Source: JBBKWQ01 sp037969115
Lineage (GTDB): Bacteria; Actinomycetota; Acidimicrobiia; Acidimicrobiales; Ilumatobacteraceae
Direction of reading: 5' to 3'
NCBI GenBank assembly: GCA_037969115.1
Contig: JBBKWQ010000008.1
Coordinates: forward strand, 1-15,206
Length of the DNA stretch: 15,206 bases
Shown: piece after piece, positions 8,446-14,784 of the stretch
How positions within the stretch are numbered: the stretch's first letter is position 1
Layout: each line of letters opens with the position of its first letter
The notes under the pieces: generated by a model
The model's input: only the letters and a program-made list of their open reading frames with translations
Told to the model about the DNA's origin: nothing
Database searches by the model: none
Program-made: the position numbers and the translations under genes

Positions 8446-8457
8446 AAGCGGGCGGTC

Positions 8458-10254
8458 ATGGCCTCTTCTGCTCCACCCCCAACCTCGGCTTCGAGTCACC
8501 CCGACGCGGGCACACAGCCGTTGCTCGCCGGTCGATATCGGCTCGAGCGACGCATCGGCCAGGGCGGCATGGCCGAGGTGTGGACCGCCACCGATGAGCA
8601 ACTCGACCGCAAGGTCGCCATCAAGTGGCTTCGCCAGAACCTCGCAACCGACCCGGTCGTCGCCGAACGATTCCGTCGAGAGGCAATCGCCGTCGCGCGG
8701 CTCAGCCATCCGAACATCGTCGCAGTACACGACGTGTTCGAGCACGACGGTCGCCAGGCCGTGGTCATGCAACTGGTCGACGGCAAGAGTCTTCGGCAGT
8801 TGCTCGACACACAGAAGCGGCTCGGTCCAGAGCTCACCATCCACATCGGTGCCGCAGTGGCCGGTGCGCTCGACGCGGCACATCATGCCGGCTTCGTGCA
8901 CCGCGATGTGAAACCAGGCAACATCCTCGTCACCTCCGACGGGCGGGTGCTCCTCACCGACTTCGGTATCGCCAAGGGACTCGGCGGACGTGACGACGAC
9001 CTCACGAGCGACAACATCATGATGGGCACGGCCAAGTACCTGTCGCCCGAACAGGTCCGTGGCAAACAGCTCGACGGACGTGCCGACCTCTACTCGCTCG
9101 GCCTCGTGCTCTACGAGTGCCTCGCCGGCAGGGTTCCGTTCCTCGGCGAATCCGACGCCGACACCGCACTCGCCCGCCTGCAGCGCGACCCGACCGATCT
9201 CACACGGCTCCGCCCGACGTTGCCCATCGGACTCGTGAATCTGATCCATCGCACCCTCGCCCGCAACCCGATGCATCGGCCGAAGTCGGGCGCCGATCTG
9301 CGGAGTGCACTGCTCGCCGTCGACACCTCACCGCCCGAGATCGACGGAACACCGGCCGAGCCGCCGCGCCAGATCCTCGCACCGCGCCATCGCACCGTGT
9401 CACATCCGACGATTCCAGGCGAACCCGTGACCGGTCGTGTACCCGTGATCTCCGCTACTACGCCGCGTGCGGTCGGTGGAGGTACGGTGCGCGCACCCGA
9501 CGCCGCGACCACACCGCCACCCGGTTCCGCGCGTGACAACACGCCCGACGCCGGCGGCGCTCTGCGTGGTCAACCCGCGCGAGCCTTCCAGCAGCGATGG
9601 GGTCCGTCGCTCACCGTCATCGGCGCGCTGCTGCTCGCAGCGCTCGTGATGATCGCATTGCTCTGGTACATGCTGGGGCGCGGCGAGGAGTCGAATTTCA
9701 CCGACATCACAGTGCTTCCGGGGCAGAGCGAGAGCGACATCGTCGACGAGGTAGCCGGCGATCAACCCGTCGCGAACGACACGTCCGGGGGAAGCGACGC
9801 GCGGGTCGTCGCCGTCGAGGCGTGGGACCCTGACGGCGACAACGGCACCGAGAACGACTCGCAGGCCAGTTTTGCGCTCGCCGACGGCAACCCGAACACG
9901 TCGTGGGCGACCGAGTGTTACTCCAACCAGTTCATGGGGAGCAAGCGTGGGGTCGGCCTGATCCTGTCATTGAGTTCGCCGGCATCGGGTCGGTTGAGTG
10001 CCGAGCTGCCGACAGCGCCCTACCAGGTCGACGTGTACGCCTCCGCCGACGAAGCCGTGCCGGCCACGCTCGAGGCGTGGGGCGCACCCATCGGCGACAC
10101 GATGTTCTCCGATGCGCCCGGAACCATCGACATCGGAGTCGGAATCGACGCCACACACCTCATGCTGTGGTTGAAAGAACTCGGTGCCGACGACGATTGC
10201 ACCACCGCGAACCCATACCGCGGCAAGCTGGCCGAGGTCACCTTCTCGCCCTGA
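8458..10254 (+). CDS. Transmembrane Ser/Thr protein kinase with discoidin-like ectodomain
   Basis: A 598-residue receptor-type kinase. The kinase domain (about 25-290) has the Gly loop IGQGGMAEV (33-41), the ATP lysine K56 in VAIK, helix-C glutamate E75, the catalytic loop HRDVKPGN (148-155, D150, K152, N155), DFG (168-170) and GTAKYLSPE (190-198) in the activation segment. All residues needed for catalysis are therefore present. A Pro/Thr-rich linker (290-380) leads to one membrane helix (about 384-406) and an extracytoplasmic domain (about 445-598) with WDPDGDNG, DGNPNTSW and GVGLILSL, typical of the discoidin/galactose-binding-like module. This kinase–helix–ectodomain order is that of the C-terminal half of mycobacterial MviN (Rv3910), where the kinase is a pseudokinase fused to MurJ; here it stands alone and looks active. 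It lies directly upstream of the sigM-like gene. The ectodomain may sense wall fragments or glycans (inference). Two Cys in the ectodomain (C487, C581) could form a disulfide. Confidence 0.94.
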   Translation: MASSAPPPTSASSHPDAGTQPLLAGRYRLERRIGQGGMAEVWTATDEQLDRKVAIKWLRQNLATDPVVAERFRREAIAVARLSHPNIVAVHDVFEHDGRQAVVMQLVDGKSLRQLLDTQKRLGPELTIHIGAAVAGALDAAHHAGFVHRDVKPGNILVTSDGRVLLTDFGIAKGLGGRDDDLTSDNIMMGTAKYLSPEQVRGKQLDGRADLYSLGLVLYECLAGRVPFLGESDADTALARLQRDPTDLTRLRPTLPIGLVNLIHRTLARNPMHRPKSGADLRSALLAVDTSPPEIDGTPAEPPRQILAPRHRTVSHPTIPGEPVTGRVPVISATTPRAVGGGTVRAPDAATTPPPGSARDNTPDAGGALRGQPARAFQQRWGPSLTVIGALLLAALVMIALLWYMLGRGEESNFTDITVLPGQSESDIVDEVAGDQPVANDTSGGSDARVVAVEAWDPDGDNGTENDSQASFALADGNPNTSWATECYSNQFMGSKRGVGLILSLSSPASGRLSAELPTAPYQVDVYASADEAVPATLEAWGAPIGDTMFSDAPGTIDIGVGIDATHLMLWLKELGADDDCTTANPYRGKLAEVTFSP

Positions 10255-10264
10255 GGCGGGCCAG

Positions 10265-10270
10265 TACGCT
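10265..10270 (+). promoter_or_regulatory. Candidate -10 box (TACGCT) for the sigma-factor gene
   Basis: TACGCT lies ten bases after the kinase stop codon and thirteen bases before the GTG at 10284. This is the only TANNNT in the short gap. A transcript from here would have a leader of about five or six bases. Confidence 0.35.
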
Positions 10271-10283
10271 CCGGGCCATCGCC

Positions 10284-10877
10284 GTGCTCACCGACGACCT
10301 CGACCTCGTGAAGGCCGCGCAAGCAGGTGATCAGCGCGCGCTCGACGCCCTGCTCCGGCGCCACTATGACCGAGCCCATGCGGTGTGCCGCCGTATCGCG
10401 GGGAGCACTCGCGACGCCGACGACGCAGCCCAGGAGGCCATGATCCGGGTCGTGCGCAACATCCACCGATTCGACGGGCGTTCCGCATTCAGCACGTGGG
10501 TGTACCGGATCGCCACCAACGCAGCGCTCGACGAACTCCGGAAGCGCAAGCGGCGACCGACGCTGCATTCGGTGTCGTCGACCGACACCGATCGTGACGA
10601 CGCACTGCACGAGCCTCCAGACGAACTCGCACACCGCACGATCGAAGCCGTGGCCGACCGAATGGCGATCGACGAGGCCCTCAGCGGCCTCCCGGACGAT
10701 TTCAAGGCGGCCGTCGTGCTCCGAGACGTCGGCGATCTCGACTACGCCGAGATCGCCGAGACACTCGACATCCCGGTGGGTACCGTGAAATCGCGCATCG
10801 CGCGTGGTCGATCGATGTTGGTCGAACAACTCGGGAACCGCGAGCCACCCTCCGAACGTCCAAGAGACCGACCATGA
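10284..10877 (+). CDS. sigM: ECF-type RNA polymerase sigma factor, SigM-like
   Basis: Extracytoplasmic-function sigma factor, 197 residues from GTG 10284. Region 2 (about 24-92) contains the core-binding and -10-recognition helices, with DADDAAQEAMIRVVRNI and FSTWVYRIATNAALDELRKRKR-like sequence; region 4 (about 128-182) contains LPDDFKAAVVLRDVGDLDYAEIAE and the recognition helix IPVGTVKSRIARGR. It overlaps the anti-sigma gene by the ATGA arrangement and sits between the kinase and the trxB-trxA genes, the position of sigM in mycobacteria, which is the basis of the symbol. Start is uncertain: the gap holds no ATG, GTG 10284 is the first usable codon, and GTG 10308 would still leave region 2 complete. 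In the family, release from the anti-sigma factor after an envelope signal permits transcription of its regulon. Confidence 0.9.
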   Translation: MLTDDLDLVKAAQAGDQRALDALLRRHYDRAHAVCRRIAGSTRDADDAAQEAMIRVVRNIHRFDGRSAFSTWVYRIATNAALDELRKRKRRPTLHSVSSTDTDRDDALHEPPDELAHRTIEAVADRMAIDEALSGLPDDFKAAVVLRDVGDLDYAEIAETLDIPVGTVKSRIARGRSMLVEQLGNREPPSERPRDRP

Positions 10878-11869
10878 CCGACGACCAGATCTTCCTCGCG
10901 AGCGCCTACCTCGACGGTGAACTCTCCGACGCGGAACGCGGCATCGCGGAAGCCGACCCCGTGGTGCTGGCCGAGGTCGAGCGCCTGCGCGCCATCCAGG
11001 CGTCGATGGCATCGATCGAACCACCGTCGAACGAGGCCCGTGAATCGGCCATCAGCGCAGCACTGGCTGCATTCCAGCCTGCCGGAGCGGCGGCCGAGAA
11101 CGTGCTCGCACCGCCTCCCCCTCCCGGCAACCTGACAACCGCTGAGTCGACCGTGGTGCCCATTGCGCGGAAGCGTCCCGTCATGGCCTGGCTCAGTGTT
11201 GCCGCCGCCGCCGTGGCGATCGGGCTGTTCGGCGTGCTGGTCGCGCGGAGCGGTTCGACTGACGACTCCTCGGCCGATTCAGCCACGGCAGGCACGATCG
11301 CGGAAGCCGAAGCCGGGGCCGCCGACGCAGAGACCGAAGGCGGTATCACCGAGCAATACGTCGATCAAGCCGTGAACACCGACGCACCGGCCGAAGAGAG
11401 GACCGCCGCGGCGCCGGCTGCCGAAGACATGACCGAGGCTGGCGAAGCGTCTGACGACGTGGCCACCGATGCAGAGACCGCACCCGAGGAGAGCACCCCC
11501 ACCAACGTGGCCACGGCAGACACGAACCCGGCTGCCGAGATGTCGGAGCCAGCGACGCTCACGCTCGACCAGGCGGTCGACCTCGCCGAGAGCCTCCTCG
11601 CCGAACCCGCTGTGCTCAGAGCGCGCCAGATCGAGACATCCGAGAATCAGGCCGTCGAGGCCTGCGTCTCGGGCGAGGTCGACTCCACCATCGACTGGTC
11701 TGAACTGAACCTGCTCGTTGTCTTCGACTTCATCGACATCGATGCCGAGAGCGCTCCGGTGCCCGCCGTACTCGTCGTCGATTCGCTCGATGCCGAAGCA
11801 GCACTCAACACGGTCTCGGTGATCGACCTGACGACGTGTGAGATCATCGAACAAGCACCACTGCGCTGA
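10874..11869 (+). CDS. Membrane-spanning anti-sigma factor
   Basis: A 331-residue protein that probably holds the adjacent sigma factor inactive at the membrane. The short cytoplasmic part begins with FLASAYLDGELSDAERG (7-23), the usual opening of anti-sigma domains, but has no HxxxCxxC zinc motif. One membrane helix follows (about 103-124, MAWLSVAAAAVAIGLFGVLV). The periplasmic-side part has a long acidic, Ala/Thr/Glu-rich low-complexity linker (about 127-225) and a folded C-terminal domain (about 228-331) with just two cysteines (C264, C322). Its ATG overlaps the sigma stop as ATGA, so the two are translationally coupled and made in matched amounts. Position equals that of rsmA (Rv3912). 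The ectodomain does not resemble anything I recognise. Function is inferred from topology and pairing. Confidence 0.85.
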   Translation: MTDDQIFLASAYLDGELSDAERGIAEADPVVLAEVERLRAIQASMASIEPPSNEARESAISAALAAFQPAGAAAENVLAPPPPPGNLTTAESTVVPIARKRPVMAWLSVAAAAVAIGLFGVLVARSGSTDDSSADSATAGTIAEAEAGAADAETEGGITEQYVDQAVNTDAPAEERTAAAPAAEDMTEAGEASDDVATDAETAPEESTPTNVATADTNPAAEMSEPATLTLDQAVDLAESLLAEPAVLRARQIETSENQAVEACVSGEVDSTIDWSELNLLVVFDFIDIDAESAPVPAVLVVDSLDAEAALNTVSVIDLTTCEIIEQAPLR

Positions 11870-11875
11870 TCCCGC

Positions 11876-11881
11876 TACAGT
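11876..11881 (+). promoter_or_regulatory. Candidate -10 box (TACAGT) of a leaderless promoter
   Basis: TACAGT is followed by eight bases and then the ATG at 11890. It lies six bases after the anti-sigma stop codon. Spacing equals that before degV and the acetyltransferase start at 4419. No Shine-Dalgarno sequence is visible. Confidence 0.5.
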
Positions 11882-11889
11882 CGGCAACC

Positions 11890-12213
11890 ATGCCGGGCAA
11901 TCCGATCACCGACCCGAACTGGGCCGCCGACCTCACCGATCAGATCGTCGGTTTCGTCGGCAACGTCCGCGACAAGACGACGAACAACGCCATCTTGGCC
12001 GTACGTGCCGTGGTGTTCGGCCTACTCGCCGCATTCCTCGGCATGACCGCGGTCGTGCTGTTGCTCATCGTGTGCACTCGCGGGCTGCAGTCGCTCCTCG
12101 ACATCTTCACCACGTGGGAGCGATCGGTGTACGTCTCGTACTTCATCATCGGCGGAATCTTCACGTTGCTCGGGCTGTTCCTCATGAAGAAGCGCCACGT
12201 CAGCGACGCCTGA
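11890..12213 (+). CDS. Small membrane protein, two helices, holin-like
   Basis: A 107-residue protein with a polar N-terminal part (1-36), helix one (about 38-62, VVFGLLAAFLGMTAVVLLLIV), a short connection with TTWERS, helix two (about 79-99, YVSYFIIGGIFTLLGLFLM) and a basic end KKRHVSDA. Both ends are predicted inside. It resembles small actinobacterial membrane proteins labelled as phage-holin superfamily, but no phage gene is near, so a lytic role is unlikely. Placed between the anti-sigma factor and trxB, it may aid an envelope function. Function unknown. Confidence 0.8.
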   Translation: MPGNPITDPNWAADLTDQIVGFVGNVRDKTTNNAILAVRAVVFGLLAAFLGMTAVVLLLIVCTRGLQSLLDIFTTWERSVYVSYFIIGGIFTLLGLFLMKKRHVSDA

Positions 12214-12255
12214 CGCAGAGCGTCGAACCCCCGTCACGAATTCGGAGTCCCCCAC

Positions 12256-13206
12256 ATGCCCACAGTCCACAACGTCATCATCGTGGGTTCCGGCCCCGCC
12301 GGTCTCACCGCTGCCATCTACACCGCCCGCGCGAACATGGAGCCGCTGGTCATCGAGGGCGAGCCGTCGTCCACCAGCGACCAGCCCGGCGGACAGTTGA
12401 TGCTCACGACCGAGGTCGAGAACTACCCCGGCTTTCCCGATGCAATCATGGGTCCTGATCTGATGACCAGTTTCCGAGCCCAGGCGGAACGCTTCGGAGC
12501 GAAGTACATCACCGAGAAGGTCACCCGAATCGACTTCAGCGAGCGGCCGTTCAAGGTGTACGTGGGCAAGACCGAGTACCTCGCCGACACCGTGATCGTG
12601 TCGACCGGTGCACGCTCGCTCATGCTCGGACTCGAAGCCGAGACCCGTCTGATGGGTCACGGTCTGTCGACCTGTGCGACCTGTGACGGCTTCTTCTTCC
12701 GCGGTCACCACATCGCCGTGGTCGGCGGCGGCGATTCGGCCATCGAGGAAGCCACGTTCTTGAGTCGCTTCGCCGACAAGGTCACCTTGATTCACCGTCG
12801 CGACGAGTTGAGAGCCTCGAAGATCATGCAAGATCGTGCGTTCGCCAACCCCAAGATCGAAATCATGTGGGACACGGTCGTCGACGACCTCGTCGGAGAC
12901 AGCAAGCTCGAAGGCGCCGTGGTCACCAATGTGAAGACCGGAGAGACCACCACGCTGCCGGTCACCGGGTTGTTCGTCGCGATCGGCCACGTGCCCAACA
13001 CCGACCTGTTCAAGGGCGTGCTCGACATGGAGGACAACGGCTACCTCATCACGCAGCCCGATTCTTCGTATACGAACATCCCCGGTGTGTTCGCTTGTGG
13101 CGATGTACAGGACCACACCTACCGGCAGGCGATCACTGCGGCCGGTTCGGGTTGCATGGCGGCGATCGACGCCGAGCGCTGGCTCGAATCGCAGCACGAC
13201 GCCTGA
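12256..13206 (+). CDS. trxB: Thioredoxin-disulfide reductase
   Basis: Flavoenzyme that uses NADPH to reduce thioredoxin; cytosolic homodimer. The 316-residue length is usual. FAD binding: GSGPAG (11-16) and the C-terminal ACGDVQDHTYRQAITAAGSG (280-299). Redox-active pair: C140-ATC-143 in STCATCDG. NADPH binding: VVGGGDSAIEEA (155-166) and HRRDELRAS (180-188) with the arginines that choose NADPH over NADH. The ATG at 12256 has a GGAG eight bases upstream (the sequence CGGAGTCCCCCAC). It lies 42 bases after the small membrane protein gene and 94 bases before trxA, its partner. All key residues are intact. Confidence 0.97.
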   Translation: MPTVHNVIIVGSGPAGLTAAIYTARANMEPLVIEGEPSSTSDQPGGQLMLTTEVENYPGFPDAIMGPDLMTSFRAQAERFGAKYITEKVTRIDFSERPFKVYVGKTEYLADTVIVSTGARSLMLGLEAETRLMGHGLSTCATCDGFFFRGHHIAVVGGGDSAIEEATFLSRFADKVTLIHRRDELRASKIMQDRAFANPKIEIMWDTVVDDLVGDSKLEGAVVTNVKTGETTTLPVTGLFVAIGHVPNTDLFKGVLDMEDNGYLITQPDSSYTNIPGVFACGDVQDHTYRQAITAAGSGCMAAIDAERWLESQHDA

Positions 13207-13264
13207 ACGTCCTCCCGCCGAAAACGGCCGGAATAGAGAGCGATGGGGCTCGGGTTGTAATGGG

Positions 13265-13270
13265 TACACT
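13265..13270 (+). promoter_or_regulatory. Candidate -10 box (TACACT) for trxA
   Basis: TACACT occurs in the 94-base gap between trxB and trxA, 30 bases before the ATG. Unlike other starts in this window, trxA has a real leader with a ribosome-binding site. There is no convincing TTGACA-type -35 box. Confidence 0.4.
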
Positions 13271-13285
13271 CGACCCTGGTTTTAC

Positions 13286-13292
13286 GAGAGGA
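13286..13292 (+). promoter_or_regulatory. Ribosome-binding site of trxA (GAGAGGA)
   Basis: GAGAGGA lies eight bases before the ATG at 13301. It is the best Shine-Dalgarno match upstream of any gene here and fixes the trxA start. Confidence 0.7.
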
Positions 13293-13300
13293 CCTCCCCC

Positions 13301-13639
13301 ATGGCACACGGCGTCAGCAACCTGTCCACCGCAACGTTCGACGAGACCGTCAATGGCAGCGACACCGCTGTCGTTGTCGACTTCTGGGCCGAGTGGTGCG
13401 GGCCGTGCAAGAAGATCGCGCCGGTCCTCGAGGAGATTGCCGGTGAACTCGGCGATCAGGTCAAGATCACCAAGCTCAACGTCGACGACAACCCCGACAT
13501 CGCCATGCGGTTCAACGTGATGAGCATCCCCACTCTGCTGGTGTTCAACGGTGGCGAAGTGCAGAAGCGCATCGTCGGCGCCAAGGGCAAGAGTGCGCTG
13601 CTCGAGGAGCTCGACGAATTTCTCGCTACTTCCCGCTGA
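13301..13639 (+). CDS. trxA: Thioredoxin
   Basis: General disulfide reductase reduced by the neighbouring trxB product. The 112 residues make one thioredoxin fold: VVVDFWAEWCGPCKK (24-38) with the active-site pair C33-GP-C36, and the cis-proline P77 in MSIPTLLVF facing it. Buried D27 is also present. The trxB-trxA order with a short gap is the mycobacterial trxB2-trxC arrangement. The last bases overlap, or touch, the probable non-standard start of the next gene. Confidence 0.97.
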   Translation: MAHGVSNLSTATFDETVNGSDTAVVVDFWAEWCGPCKKIAPVLEEIAGELGDQVKITKLNVDDNPDIAMRFNVMSIPTLLVFNGGEVQKRIVGAKGKSALLEELDEFLATSR

Positions 13640-14616
13640 CACCCGGTCAGCGCGGCGAGGCCATACGCGACCTACAGCGCCGCCTCGGTGCCGCCGGGTT
13701 TGCCCCCGCCGGAGCCGAGGCGGGCGAATTCTGCGCGTCGACCGAAGAAGCCGTCCGGCAATTCCAGACGGTGCGTGGCCTCAACGTCACCGGTCACTGT
13801 GACGAGCCGACTTGGCTCGCCATCGTGGAGGCGTCGTATCACCTCGGCGATCGACTGTTGATCCTGACGGCCCCGAACCTCCGGGGTGACGACGTCGCGC
13901 AACTCCAGACATCGCTCGCTCACCTGGGCTTCGACAGCGGTCGCGTCGACGGCATTCTCGGACCGGCCACAAACCGAGCACTCGAAGACTTCCAGCGCAA
14001 CTGTGGTTTGTTCGTCGACGGAGTCTGCGGTCCCGACTCGGTCAACGCACTTTCGGTGCTCAGTCGTCAATCCGGCACCGGCCCCGGCGTTGCTGCGCTG
14101 CGAGAACTCGAAAATCTCAACATGGGCAAGCGGACCTTGGCCGATCTCCGCATCGTGCTCGGCCAGTTCGGTGGCCTCAGCTCGCTCACCCGCCAACTTG
14201 CGCACGGCCTGCGGCACCGCAGTGCCACGGTGACCTCGACCGACGAACCCGACCCCACCTCGCAAGCAGCCGCATCGAATCGATTCGGTGCAACGGTGTA
14301 CGTCGGTTTCGAAGCCGTCGCCACACCTTCCTCACGCATCTGCTACTACGCCGTTCCGACTTTCGAGTCAGCCGGCGGTCATTCCCTGTCACTTCATATC
14401 GAACGTTTGTTCGCTGAACGAGGGTTCGGTCGTGACGTCGAAGTCTGCGGTATGCGCCTGCCGGTGCTGCGCGAGACACGCATGCCTGCTGTGTTGTGTT
14501 CGCTCGGTCCGGTGCAGTCGATCATGGAATCGACGCCCCTGATCGTGGACGCGATCGTCGATTCGCTCGAGGCGTGGGTCGATGCGCCGCTCATCGCACC
14601 GACGGAACCCCACTGA
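13636..14616 (+). CDS. cwlM: CwlM-like peptidoglycan-binding pseudo-amidase
   Basis: About 326 residues from CTG 13636. It has two peptidoglycan-binding type-1 repeats (about 3-70, with RGEAIRDLQRRL and TEEAVRQFQ; about 82-140, with RGDDVAQLQTSL and GPATNRALEDFQ) followed by an amidase-3-like region (about 165-320). The latter lacks the zinc ligands and catalytic glutamate of active amidases: the HGG opening is absent, the position of the SxH motif reads VGFEA, and the final VExGF position reads CSLGP. There is no signal peptide, so the protein is cytoplasmic, as CwlM of M. tuberculosis, which activates MurA when phosphorylated by PknB and interacts with the MurJ-FhaA system. Position after trxA and beside parB is the same. 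Start is non-standard: no ATG, GTG or TTG is in frame before GTG 13771, and that one lies inside the first repeat. CTG 13636 overlaps the trxA stop as CTGA; ATT 13618 has GAGGAG eight bases upstream. A kinase target role is inferred. Confidence 0.84.
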   Translation: MTPGQRGEAIRDLQRRLGAAGFAPAGAEAGEFCASTEEAVRQFQTVRGLNVTGHCDEPTWLAIVEASYHLGDRLLILTAPNLRGDDVAQLQTSLAHLGFDSGRVDGILGPATNRALEDFQRNCGLFVDGVCGPDSVNALSVLSRQSGTGPGVAALRELENLNMGKRTLADLRIVLGQFGGLSSLTRQLAHGLRHRSATVTSTDEPDPTSQAAASNRFGATVYVGFEAVATPSSRICYYAVPTFESAGGHSLSLHIERLFAERGFGRDVEVCGMRLPVLRETRMPAVLCSLGPVQSIMESTPLIVDAIVDSLEAWVDAPLIAPTEPH

Positions 14617-14628
14617 CACCGCAGGTGC

Positions 14629-14664
14629 CTGACTCGGGCGCTGATTCGGGACCTGATTCGGCCG
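14629..14664 (+). repeat. Three tandem 12-base repeats downstream of cwlM
   Basis: Three head-to-tail copies of a 12-mer with core CTGAyTCGGsmC occupy 14629-14640, 14641-14652 and 14653-14664. They lie outside any gene, 12 bases after the cwlM stop codon. The copies differ at two to four positions. No function is evident. Confidence 0.6.
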
Positions 14665-14736
14665 TCAGCGATGGATTGGTCCCCATCAGAACAGGTCGAC
14701 AGCATCATTTTGCAGCTTCAGGTCATGGTCGAGGGT

Positions 14737-14757
14737 TTGTCCACAGATTCATCCACA
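14737..14757 (+). other. Two DnaA-box-like 9-mers
   Basis: TTGTCCACA at 14737-14745 is the DnaA-box form most used in high-GC actinomycetes. TCATCCACA at 14749-14757 differs from TTATCCACA at one position. The two share orientation and lie twelve bases apart, start to start. They are in the 168-base gap between the convergent cwlM and parB genes, a few kilobases at most from where oriC is expected by synteny. Two boxes alone are not an origin. Confidence 0.6.
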
Positions 14758-14784
14758 GCTTGTGCGTAACCCTCACGGCGAGGT

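Noticed and set aside
9903..10283. Upstream extension of the sigma-factor frame through the kinase ectodomain region
   Set aside because: The frame is open but encodes Arg-rich sequence overlapping the well-defined ectodomain; sigma homology begins only after 10284.
11890..12213. Holin of a prophage
   Set aside because: Two membrane helices resemble holins but there are no phage genes, integrase or attachment sites nearby, and the locus is a conserved chromosomal one.
12212..12224. Small hairpin GACGC-AGA-GCGTC after the small membrane protein gene
   Set aside because: Five-base-pair stem with three-base loop and no T-run; may be chance in GC-rich DNA.
12022..13269. 415-codon open frame on the minus strand opposite trxB
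   Set aside because: Shadow of trxB, which has all flavoprotein motifs; product has no recognisable features.
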